From Balamuthia mandrillaris (taxonomy: Eukaryota; Discosea; Longamoebia; Balamuthiidae), in assembly GCA_031835245.1 (NCBI GenBank), contig JAVKOQ010000390.1:1-44774 (forward strand): a stretch of DNA of 44,774 nucleotides. The letters are read 5' to 3'. The notes beneath the pieces are model-generated. The model did not search any database and was not told the origin of the DNA. It saw only the letters and a program-made list of their open reading frames with translations. Position 1 is the first letter of the stretch. The number at the start of each line of letters is the position of its first letter. Below are positions 1-17,645 of the stretch, piece by piece. Position numbers and translations under genes: made by a program.

Positions 1-549
1 AGCTCCTTGGAGAGCTTCTCGGAGAGTTGCTTCAGGGTCTCGACGTCCACTGCTTGCTCCGCCTGTACCTCCTCCACTGTCGTGGTAGCGGTGGGGACGC
101 ACTTGATGTGAAACTCAAAGTAGTGGCCCGGGAGTTGTTCCTTATCTTCTTGCTCGTTTCTAGGCACACCTGTTGTTGTCACGACAGACAAAAGAGTTAG
201 CTTGTTGTTTGTTACTTTCTTCCTGTTTCCTTTTACCTTCGTTAGAGGCCAAACACTCGATCTTTCTGCGAATGACCTCAAAGCCCGCCGCTTCCAACAT
301 CTCGCAGTCCTCTTGGACCACGCGACGAGCGTCCTCGATGGTGCCTTGGGTGTAGCGCGAGCTCTGGAGGACGCCGGCATAGCCCAGGTGCTCAAAGTCA
401 AGGTAGAGGAAGAGGCCCTTGACGGTGTGGTTGGGGCCGGTGGTGGCCCTCTCGCAGGCCTGCACGAACCGGTCCACGGTCTCTTGGTCCGGGTTCAAGG
501 GAGCCACAAAGAGGTGGATCTCGAAGGTGCCTTTGATGTTCTCCACCAT
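1..549 (-). CDS. Unrecognised protein, N-terminal part, runs off the left edge
   Basis: Two exons are visible: 549-237 and 169-1 (continuing beyond the window). The 67-bp intron is GT..AG and joins in phase. The start is the ATG at 549, reading MVENIKGTFEIHLFVAPLNP. The visible 160 or so residues show alternating beta/alpha character, including LFLYLDFEHLGYAGVL and a helix rich in acidic residues (ARRVVQEDCEMLEAAGFEVI). After the splice comes HYFEFHIKCVP, so two similar 'E-x-H' beta strands (FEIHLFV and FEFHIKC) flank the fold. No signal peptide or membrane segment is seen. I do not recognise the family. Composition and clean splicing say it is a real gene. It is divergent from the polymerase epsilon gene, with 372 bp between start codons. 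Confidence 0.7.
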
Positions 550-921
550 TTTCTTCCCTTCCTCCTCCGTTCTGCTGCTGGTGAGGTTAAGTCACAGGAG
601 GAGTAGGCGAGTGCAAATCCATCACTCTCCATTGTCCAAAGTGTCTCCGACAATGCAGTTCTACGAGATGTGTTCCCGTTTCCCGGTAATTCTGTCGACA
701 AAAATTTTACAACACATTTCTGTAGACTGCTAATACTGTCGACAGACATACTGTTATCATGTCGACACGATATATGTTCATTGCTGTAGACATTTTGTTG
801 TTTCCGTCGACATGTTTTTCCCGCCAAAATCGACCTTGTGCAAAAAAATTAGGGCTTTTCCCTCCCTATTCTTGCTCACGTAAAAGAAGGGAAGAGAAAA
901 GGGAAAGAAAGAAAAACTAAG
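550..921. promoter_or_regulatory. Divergent promoter between the edge gene and POLE
   Basis: This 372-bp gap separates two head-to-head start codons, so it should hold the control elements for both genes. It contains three exact copies of the palindrome TGTCGACA (693-700, 737-744, 760-767), a near copy CGTCGACA (805-812), two relatives TGTAGACT/TGTAGACA (721-728, 785-792), and an E2F-type site at 817-828. No TATA box is evident. Regulation is inferred from motif clustering only. Confidence 0.6.
817..828. promoter_or_regulatory. E2F/DP-type site upstream of POLE
   Basis: The 12-mer TTTCCCGCCAAA matches the E2F consensus TTTSSCGC, with the extended CCAAA half. It lies about 95 bp upstream of the POLE start codon. 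E2F/DP control of replication genes is established in animals and plants. Its use here is inferred from sequence and position. Confidence 0.55.
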
Positions 922-10424
<9,503 letters not shown>

Positions 10425-11108
10425 TTTTTTAATATAGAGACTTTGTCGCATGTTCGTTCTTTCTCTGTCCCAATACCTTCTCACCACTGGCCTTGCTTGC
10501 CCTTCAGCCTTTGCTTCTTTGTGCGCCTCCTCCTCCACTTCTGCCTCTAAACACAAACGTCACATCTTCTCTGCAAGTTTTCCAGTCTTTCCTTCACTTC
10601 TTCCGGCAGCACCCTCATGATCACCTCCTCTGCACTTTCTTCTTTCTGTTCATTTCATCCTTGCAGCTTGGTGGTCCTCTCCGCCTTCAGAACAAGAAGA
10701 AGAAGAAGAAGAAGAAGAAGAAGAAGAAGAAGAAGAAGAAGAAGAAGAAGAAGAAGAAGAAGAAGAAGAAGAAGAAGAAGAAGAAGAGAAGAACAAGAAG
10801 AAGAAGAACAAGAAGAAGAAGAAGACGAAGAAGACGAAGAAGACGAAGAAGACGAAGAAGAAGAACAAGAAGAAGAAGAAGAAGAAGAAAGCGGCACCAC
10901 CTCACCGCTCAAGTGCCACAGACCTTTCACAGCTGCGGGGTTGTGCCTTGTAGGCGGTGATTGGCTAGGTTTCTTCCGCCTCCTCTCCTGCTCCTCCTCT
11001 TGAGCGCATCATTCTCTTTTGTTTACAGCAATATAGCAACGTTTCTATACAGGTGGGGTGGACCCCCATCTTTTTCTTTTTATTTTTCTTTTTTCTTCAT
11101 AAAAGGTT
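10425..11108. other. Intergenic region between convergent POLE and GST genes
   Basis: This holds the 3' ends of two convergent genes. It carries a long GAA tract (10691-10889). A minus-strand AATAAA at 11084-11079 lies 25 nt beyond the GST stop and is a likely poly(A) signal for GST. No AATAAA was found just after the POLE stop. A short minus-strand open stretch at about 10547-10650 looks faintly protein-like, but no gene could be built from it. Confidence 0.6.
10691..10889 (+). repeat. (GAA)n microsatellite with GAC/AAC variants
   Basis: About 200 bp of GAA repeats. The left 100 bp is nearly pure. The right half has regularly placed GAC and AAC variants, suggesting an older, diverging part. 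It lies between two genes and has no coding potential beyond homopolymers. Confidence 0.9.
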
Positions 11109-11854
11109 TTAGTTGCCGTAGGGCTTGGAGTCATAGAACGCTTTGATCTTGGGCAAGCTGGCCACCTTCTCGTAGGCAGCCTTCACCTGGGAGAAGCCCT
11201 CAAGGACCTCGCGGGCGCCCTCCAGCTTGAACACAAAGTTGAGGGTGACGAAGAGGCCGAGGTCGGCATAGGAGACCTTGTCGCCTACGAAGAAGCCGGT
11301 GCCGCTCCTGGCGAAGGCGCGGTCAAAGTGGCCCAGCCACTTGGGCAGGTCCTCGGAGAGGAACTTGGCGAGGAGCTCGGCTTTGTTGGAGCCCTCGGGA
11401 GCAAAGAGCACCTTGAGGCCGGCGGTAGCGAAGTCCCCCACTCCCTCGTTGAACTGATCGATCAATGCAGCTTCTGTTTCGTTGGTGCCTTTGTTTACAA
11501 ACAAACAGGAAGAAGAAAGAGAGAAGAAAAGAAGATGAGTTTGACCAAGTCGATCTTGAACCGCATGAGAGAGAAAAGGTAACCATTGAAGCCGTGTTTG
11601 TTGGCAAGGTGGCGAGCGATGGCGTTACTTTGGACAAGGTCAAGACCCTCGGGCTCCTGGTACCGGGGCACCTGGCCAAAGGCCAGCTCCTCCCCGTGCT
11701 TGCTCTTGTACTCGGCCCAGTCGGCGCCGGGGGAGCCCTTGTAGGCGAAGCCCACCCACTCGTAGTCCGCTCCGGCCAGCTCGAGAAGCAGGCGGGGGAC
11801 CTCAGCGCGACCGGGACCGTTGAAGTAAGTGAGAGTAGGCTTTGCGACGGACAT
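11109..11854 (-). CDS. Glutathione S-transferase (sigma/mu/pi-like cytosolic class)
   Basis: Conjugates glutathione to electrophiles; cytosolic detoxification. Two exons, 11854-11584 and 11488-11109, give 216 aa, the usual GST length. The thioredoxin-fold N-terminus reads PTLTYFNGPGRAEVPRLLLE, with the catalytic Tyr (Y10) in the YF-GxGR-E context typical of sigma-like classes. The G-site motif appears as LDLVQSNAIARHLA (the SNAI-R helix). The C-terminal all-alpha domain contains GDKVSYADLGLFVTL, the conserved N-capping/hydrophobic staple Asp region. The 95-bp intron interrupts between the two domains. Not membrane-bound and no targeting signal. Class is inferred from N-terminal motifs; family membership is secure. 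Confidence 0.95.
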
Positions 11855-12130
11855 TGTGAGTGTGTGTGTGTGTGTGTGTGTAGTTGGTAGAGAGATGTTT
11901 GTTCTTTGGAGTGTTGGAGCATCGAAAGAAGCAAGAAGAGAGAACAGGTTTTTATGCTGCAGGGACGTGGAGAATTTCGTGGTGGAATGCTCCGATTGCA
12001 GCTTCCCTATTGGTTAATAATAACGGAGAAATCCGCCGATAAGTCCCTATTGGTTACACGGTGATATAAAATTTCTCCGAACGGAGGAATGGCTGGATAG
12101 TAATTGGCCGATGCCCTCCACGAGGCCACC
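11855..12130 (-). promoter_or_regulatory. GST upstream region with repeated CCAAT and CGGAG elements
   Basis: A (TG)n run at 11855-11882 sits in the likely 5' leader. Farther upstream a 13-bp direct repeat, TCCCTATTGGTTA, occurs at 12004-12016 and 12044-12056, exactly 40 bp apart; on the GST strand each contains CCAAT. A perfect inverted repeat CGGAGAAAT/ATTTCTCCG lies at 12024-12032 and 12071-12079, followed by CTCCGAACGGAG (12076-12087). Repeated CCAAT boxes suggest NF-Y-type control. The CGGAG repeats suggest a dimeric zinc-binding or stress factor; both are inference. Confidence 0.5.
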
Positions 12131-12387
12131 ATGAGGCATGCCTGATTTTGTGCTATTGGTCTCCGTTCTTTTCCTCTTCTCTCAGCTCTGCCTCATTACT
12201 TCTCTCCTCTCTTTCTTGCTTTGTCGCTTCGCTGCTTTTTTGCTTCTCTGCTCTCTCACTTAGTCTCTCACGTTTTTGTTCTCCTCTCTGCTCTCTCTTC
12301 TCTTATTCAGCTTCTCTGCGTCTCGCCTATCTGCACTATCTCTCTTCTCTCTCTGCTTCGCTTCGCATCAAACAGGGTTGAATGTTG
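12131..12387. other. Pyrimidine-rich spacer between GST upstream region and EF-hand gene 3' end
   Basis: Contains one more ATTGG at 12155-12159, then CT/TCTG-rich sequence. This is presumably the 3' untranslated and terminator region of the EF-hand gene on the minus strand. No gene seen. Confidence 0.5.
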
Positions 12388-14615
12388 CTATTTTTTGTTC
12401 AGCGATTTGAGAGATTTTTGAAGTTTGTTGTAGAGGTCGTCTGTTTCGGTGGAGGTTAAGTCATCCCCAACAAACACTGCCATGTTTTGTACCTTTGAAC
12501 AAGTTAAAACATGAAAACAGGAGCAATAGTTTCAAAATGAAAAAGAAATGGCGTACCAAAGGATAGTCAATAAGCTGGAGGAGAGCAGCAGCTGCGTTGT
12601 AATGTTTTGCTGCATGTTCTCGTTCTGCCAAATCCAATCCTTTACTCACAAACTCTTTCAAATACTGTAAAATACGAGTTACAATTACGATAACAGAAAC
12701 ATCGAAGAGGAAGAGAGAAGACAAACGTTAAATAAGATGGCATTCTTCTGCTCCAACTCTTTAAGTTTACTTTGGACGGATCTGTCTTCTCTTGGAGATG
12801 ACGAAGCCGGGGAAGAGGTTTCCTCTTTGCTGCTTTTGTTGTTGTTGCTGCTGCCACCAATATTCTTTAACCTGGCAGCCATTTTCTTTCCTCCTTTTGC
12901 TCCGATGCTCATATTAAAACCCTTTGGTAGATGAGCGAGTTAAAGAAAACAAAATATGAAGACGCAAAACGTAAAAAGATCAACGAGAAAAAAAAATAAT
13001 AGAGCAAGTGAAGATAGTAGCGATACCGCTTGAAGACCACGCATGCCTTTCGCAAACTCGCTGAAACTAAGAGAGCCACTTTTGTCTTCATCCAGCTCGT
13101 TGAAGAAAGAGATAAACTCCTCTTTGGAACAGCGTACGCCTTGCCTGTGCAAAAACTTCCATAACTCTTGTTTGCTCACTTTTATTTTGGTTACATAAAG
13201 AGCAAAAGAAGAAAAACGGAGAGAGAGAGAGAGAGAAAAAAAAAAGAGAGAGAGAGAACGTACCGCCTCCGTTATTATCTTCATCGCATTCTTGAAAGAG
13301 TTTCTCCATTTTGGCCAGTTCCGTTTCGTTCAATGAACAATCTCGAATGAACTATAAGACAAAAATAGAAAAAGAATGAGAGAAAAACAAATGGAATGAA
13401 AGCCAAAGAGAAAGAGAAAACGAAAAAGGCGTACATCAATAACGCTTTTTGACTTGTTTAGTTTTGGGGCGGAAGGAGACGAAGTCGGAGAAGTGGAGGA
13501 GGGAGAAGAAGAGGATCCCTCTAACGCCGCTATATTGGCCGCCGCTTGCAAACGTTGTGATTTTTGCATCCATCGAAAACCGCTTTGTATGAAATTATTT
13601 GTTTTTTAGAGTCGCTGACGACGAGAAGATGAGGAGAGATGAGAGGATAGAAGAACAGAAAATATACCTCAGAAAGTCGCCAAAGGAAAGGAGTCCATCT
13701 TTTGTAAAGTGAAAAGAATTTAATAAGTGCCAAAGCACAAAACAAAAAAAAAAACAAAAATAGAGAGAAAGGATAAGAAACAACAAAAAGAAACAGCAAA
13801 AGAAAAAAAAAAGAAAGGATGAAAAAAAAAAAGAAAAAGAAGAAAGAATGAATAATAAAATATTAGAAGAAAAATAAAAGAAAAAAGAAAAAGAAATAGA
13901 GAAATAAAGAATAAAGATAAAAAAGAAATAAAGAAATAAAGAATAAAGATAAAAAAGAAATAAAGAAAAAAGAATATAAAAAAAGACATAAAGAAAATAA
14001 AGAAATAAAGAAATAAAGAAAAAAAAGATAAGGGTAAAAAAAAGAAAAGAAAATAGAACAAACGAAAAAGAGAGAATATGTAAAACCATTATTCGTGTCG
14101 AGAGACTTGAAGAGGTTGTCCGTCTCTTCCTCGCTGGTCCCCACGTTGAGTTCACTCATTACCGATCGCAGCTCGCTTGGCGTTACTTTTTTTCACATAC
14201 AAAAAAAAAAAAAAACAGAAAAACAACCAAAAAAAAGAAAAAAAACGAAAAAAGAATAAAAAATAAAACAAAAAAATTAGAAAATAAAAAAAACAATAAG
14301 AAAAAAAAGTTTAAGGAATTTTATTTTGAAAAAAAGCTACCTTGTCCGTCGCCATCCTGGTCGCAAAGATCAAAAAGTTCTCTCATCACTGCCACCTGTT
14401 CCTCCGTAAAAGCTTGTGCAAACTGTTTGTGTTTTTGTGTTTCGGTTAGGCTTCAATCAACCAGGCTTTTTTTTTTGTAAAATAATCGAATAAATGTTAC
14501 ATCATTGAGAAAAAAAAAAATATGGTTGTAGTATATTTTTGCGTACCTGCGCAACGGAAGAGGACCGCTGGAACAAGCGTTTCTTTGGATCTTTGGAACG
14601 GGCTTTCATCGCCAT
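12388..14615 (-). CDS. Four-EF-hand calcium-binding protein with a novel C-terminal helical region
   Basis: Ten exons: 14615-14547, 14422-14341, 14185-14087, 13698-13668, 13582-13435, 13351-13264, 13178-13027, 12921-12727, 12664-12557, 12492-12388 (1077 nt, 358 aa). Two EF-hand pairs have near-canonical 12-residue loops: DQDGDGQVTPSE, DTNNDGLLSFGD (Asp at position 12, which can favour Mg), DEDNNGGVSKQE and DEDKSGSLSFSE. Several loops are split by introns. A basic helix with a Ser/Pro linker (PSSTSPTSSPSAPK) separates the pairs. After EF4 comes a Lys/Asn/Ser-rich stretch, a short coiled coil (SKLKELEQKNAILF), and a helical segment rich in Ala (EHAAKHYNAAAALLQ). No lipidation site or kinase domain, so it is a calcium sensor, not a CDPK. 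The exact family is unrecognised beyond the EF-hands. It shares a promoter with the coiled-coil gene. Confidence 0.9.
13738..14060 (+). repeat. A/G-rich low-complexity intron with AAATAAAG-type units
   Basis: Intron 3 of the EF-hand gene (14086-13699) is almost entirely purine/AT on the plus strand, with repeated AAAGAAATAAAG-like units. On the sense (minus) strand it is T/C-rich, in keeping with other introns here. It generates long false Phe/Leu/Ser frames. Confidence 0.8.
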
Positions 14616-14938
14616 CTCTTTCTTTTATTTCTTTCTTTTCGATTATTTTTGTTTTTTTGTGAATATATATTAAAGATGCAAAATATTTTTATGCGGACAA
14701 AGAATGTATGTCGACAAATAAATAAATATTCATGGGCATATGTCGACAAAATATGACGTAAGGTTTCGGTGGTCGACAAAATATCAACGAAATGAATGAA
14801 ATGTCGACAAATTTTTACCAGCAAAACGAATGAAAAGACCGAAAAATAAAAACAAAGCATTACCTAAAGCATTACGCAGCTGAACGAACTTGTTTTTTTT
14901 TTTCTTTTTCATTCTTCTACACACCTTAAAAACCAAAC
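14616..14938. promoter_or_regulatory. Divergent promoter with TGTCGACA cluster
   Basis: This 323-bp gap lies between head-to-head start codons. It holds TGTCGACA at 14709-14716, 14741-14748 and 14802-14809, and GGTCGACA at 14771-14778, spaced about 30 bp apart, each followed by A-rich sequence. The same palindrome clusters in the promoter at 550-921. AT-rich around the motifs; no clear TATA box position. Confidence 0.6.
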
Positions 14939-17225
14939 ATGAGCCTCGATCAAGAGGTTCCTGCACCAATAACAACGACAACGAGTTCCATCGTGCCACC
15001 TTCGACCGAAGGCTCCTCCTCCTCTTCTCTTTCTTCTTCTTCAGAAGAGAGAAGGTCCAGTTTCAGCTCCCTAAAGGCGGAATGGGAGGGCGAGTTGGAG
15101 CAGCTGAGCCGCGAATGGAACAACACCCAGGAGTGGTACGGTCGAAGCTGGGCCACCAAGCTGCGGCACTACGACCGCCTGCGAGCCCAGCATAACGGCT
15201 TTAGCTCCGACGACGAGTCTTCTTCTTTTGAGTTTGGGGGAGGAGAGGGTCACCACAACAATAAAACCAAGAAAAGCGGGTCTGCTGGTGGAAGCTTCCG
15301 ACGGAGAAGCTTCAATATTTCCAGAAAGTCTCTGGAGGTTGCCGCTTCTTCTCAGGTATGAATTTTTTTGTTATTTTATAATTTCGTTTTCTTTTTTCTT
15401 TTTTCTTTATTTCTGAATTTCTTTATTCTTTATTCTTTATTATTCTTTATTCTTTATTCTTTATTCTTTATTCTTTATTCTTTATTCTTTATTCTTTATT
15501 CTTTATTCTTTATTCTTTATTCTTTATTCTTTATTTATTCTTTATTCTTTATTCTTTATTCTTTTTTTAATTCTTTTCAAAAACAACTCAAGGAAGAAGA
15601 AAATACCATTACAAAGCTTAAACAAGAGTTAGAACGCTGCAAAGGCTCTCTACGAAGAGAGAAAGAGACCAATCGAAGGCTGACCTCAGAGAAGTCCAAG
15701 CTGGCCGAAGAGATCATGGAGCTCTCTTTTCGCTGCGAGGAGAAGGACCGGGCGATCGACTCGCTTCAAAACGAGAAGGAAGCCTTGGAGCGTTACGTCA
15801 ACGAGTTGGTGCAAGAGATAGAGAGGGAGACGACGCAAATGGTTTCGTTGCAGGAACAAATGGAAACGTCCTTGGAGATGAGCGGGTTGCAACCAGTGGA
15901 AGAAGATGAAGAGGAGGAGGAGGAAGGAGAAGGAGCAGCAGGAGAAGGAGGAGACGGAAATGGTGAACAAGATAAGCAAGAGGGAGAAGAGAATGGAGGC
16001 GAAAGTAAAGAAGAAGAGAAAGCGAGGAAGGATATATTTTCTCCCAGAAAGGTGAAGCGGAAGCGAAGAAAGTGGACAACTTCAAAACCGACCGCATCTC
16101 GGGCAGATCTCTCGCATGATACCCATTTTCTTGATACTTTGGAAGGTTACTACCTTTCTTCTTTCTTCTTGTTCTACTGCTTCTATCGTTTTTTTTTTCG
16201 TCTTCTGTTTCTTCTTTCTTTCCCTTGTTGTTCATGTTATTCATTCTTATTGTGTGTTCCATTCACTTCAGATCTTCGGATGCAAATTGCATCGTACGAT
16301 TGGCTGTTGACCTCATCGTCATCCTCAGGAACGAGAAGAAATTCTTCCTCATTCTTCCGGAACGACACACGCGATGAGAACAACGAGGAGCGTTTGCTTC
16401 AACAACAAGACGATGAGGAAGGAGAAGAAGGATATGAAGAGGAGGAGGGGGAAGCGATTCGTGTAAATATAAGCCCATCGCGTCAACATGTAAGAGATGG
16501 AAAGGGGGAAGAAAACGAGACAGAGCAAACCGAACAAAACGCTTTAGAAGCGAAAACAGTGTTAGAAGAACTGGAAAAGGAGATCGAAGAGTTCGAAACG
16601 GAGAAGAACCGCATTCAACAAAGGATCAACTTCTTGAAGGACCAACTTCGTCGAAACAGAAGAAGCGAAGAAGGGGAAGAGACGAGATGCTCTATGCTCC
16701 CTTCGGTTGGTATTATTGGGGCGAGAAACAACCAACGGCCGTTCTTGAGTCTTCCTTTCTCCGTTCTTCCGGAGAGACTTCATACTGGATGGTTCTCTTG
16801 CTTTTTCTCTTATGCTTATTCTGATTCTTCGTCTTAATAACGTGCTTATTCTTGTTTTGCTTCGTTTTCTTCTGTTGTTCTCGTGCTTCTTCTTCTTCTT
16901 CTTCTCGTGCCTCTTCATTTTTTTCCCACTTTTTCTTGCGGTTTATCTTCGTGTTTTGCCTAACTGTTTTCCTTTCTCTTCGTCTCTTCGTCCTTCGTTT
17001 GGGCTTTTTTTTCCTCTTTCTGTCTTTCTTCTTTCTTCTTTCTGCTTTCTTCACAAAAGGGTGCTGGTGGTCCTTTCTTGCCTCGTCTACGCCGTCATCG
17101 TGGTGTACTCTCAAGACCGCTCCCTGTTCGTGGTGTTATGCCTCCTCTCCTTCTTTCACATCCACTTTTACTTGTACAGTAGAACTTCGACGACCGCCAC
17201 CACCGTCCGCGGTCCACGTTTGTAA
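14939..17225 (+). CDS. Coiled-coil protein with C-terminal membrane hairpin
   Basis: Four exons: 14939-15355, 15593-16145, 16272-16791, 17060-17225 (1656 nt, 551 aa). The N-terminus is Ser/Thr-rich and disordered. A first helix (residues about 44-75) is followed by a long coiled coil in exon 2 (EEENTITKLKQELERCKGSL onward), acidic low complexity, and a second coiled coil in exon 3 (LEELEKEIEEFETEKNRIQQ). The last exon encodes two hydrophobic segments, VLVVLSCLVYAVIVVY and LFVVLCLLSFFHIHFYLY, separated by SQDRS, then a 15-residue polar tail. This predicts a C-terminally anchored, cytosol-facing tether of the golgin or ER-shaping kind. That role is inference; no family was recognised. The last intron uses a weak donor (GTTCTC), but it alone keeps the frame into the membrane segments. 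Without it the frame would stop at 16837. Confidence 0.8.
15421..15565 (+). repeat. (TTTATTC)n minisatellite in intron 1 of the coiled-coil gene
   Basis: About 20 copies of a heptamer CTTTATT, with two units shortened or altered. It fills most of intron 1 (15356-15592). Confidence 0.9.
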
Positions 17226-17645
17226 AAACAACGCCCAATGAAAAGAGTAAGCAACACAACACAAACCGAACAAACGAACCTACCCAACCAACTCTCTTTC
17301 GAAAGAGCGCTTCTGCGTTGCATTGCACCTCGTCTTCTGTGTTTTTATGTAATAATATAGGTCGCTATAGCAAGAACAACACTTTCCAGTTATTCACCGG
17401 TCACCTGAAAGCAACGACTGAAACAACAACTCAAAACGTCAACAAGCGCATTCCTTTTGGTACGTGGAGGGAGTGCCTTCTCAACAAAAACCCCTTCGTG
17501 AAGTTGCCTTTTAAAGGTATATAAAATCGTTTTTCTTAATATAAATACAGCACAAGGCCGAAAGGCTGTTAACGCTCTTCTTCTGACTAGGGAAAAAACA
17601 AGAACAAAACAAACAAGAGAAGGCGTACCCGACCCCACTTCAGGG
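17226..17645 (+). promoter_or_regulatory. Upstream region of the first beta-helix gene, with TATA box
   Basis: A TATATAAAA element at 17518-17526 lies 120 bp before the start codon and is the best TATA box candidate in the window. The rest is A/C-rich with no other recognised element; its left part should hold the 3' untranslated region of the coiled-coil gene. Confidence 0.5.

Noticed and set aside
10547-10650. Minus-strand open stretch reading EEVIMRVLPEEVKERLENLQ, ending in a stop
   Set aside because: It looks mildly protein-like, but no upstream exon or start could be found because the GAA tract lies directly before it. Possibly a decayed exon; not supported as a gene.
15356-15592. Continuous frame through intron 1 of the coiled-coil gene (Phe/Leu/Tyr-rich, membrane-like)
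   Set aside because: It is the (TTTATTC)n repeat. Standard GTATGA..AAG borders remove it and join two coiled-coil segments in phase.
16853-17058. Hydrophobic Phe/Leu/Ser-rich frame just before the last exon of the coiled-coil gene, looking like extra membrane segments
   Set aside because: All three forward frames of this pyrimidine-rich stretch look hydrophobic. The GT..AG intron model accounts for it, and only the final exon has normal codon composition.
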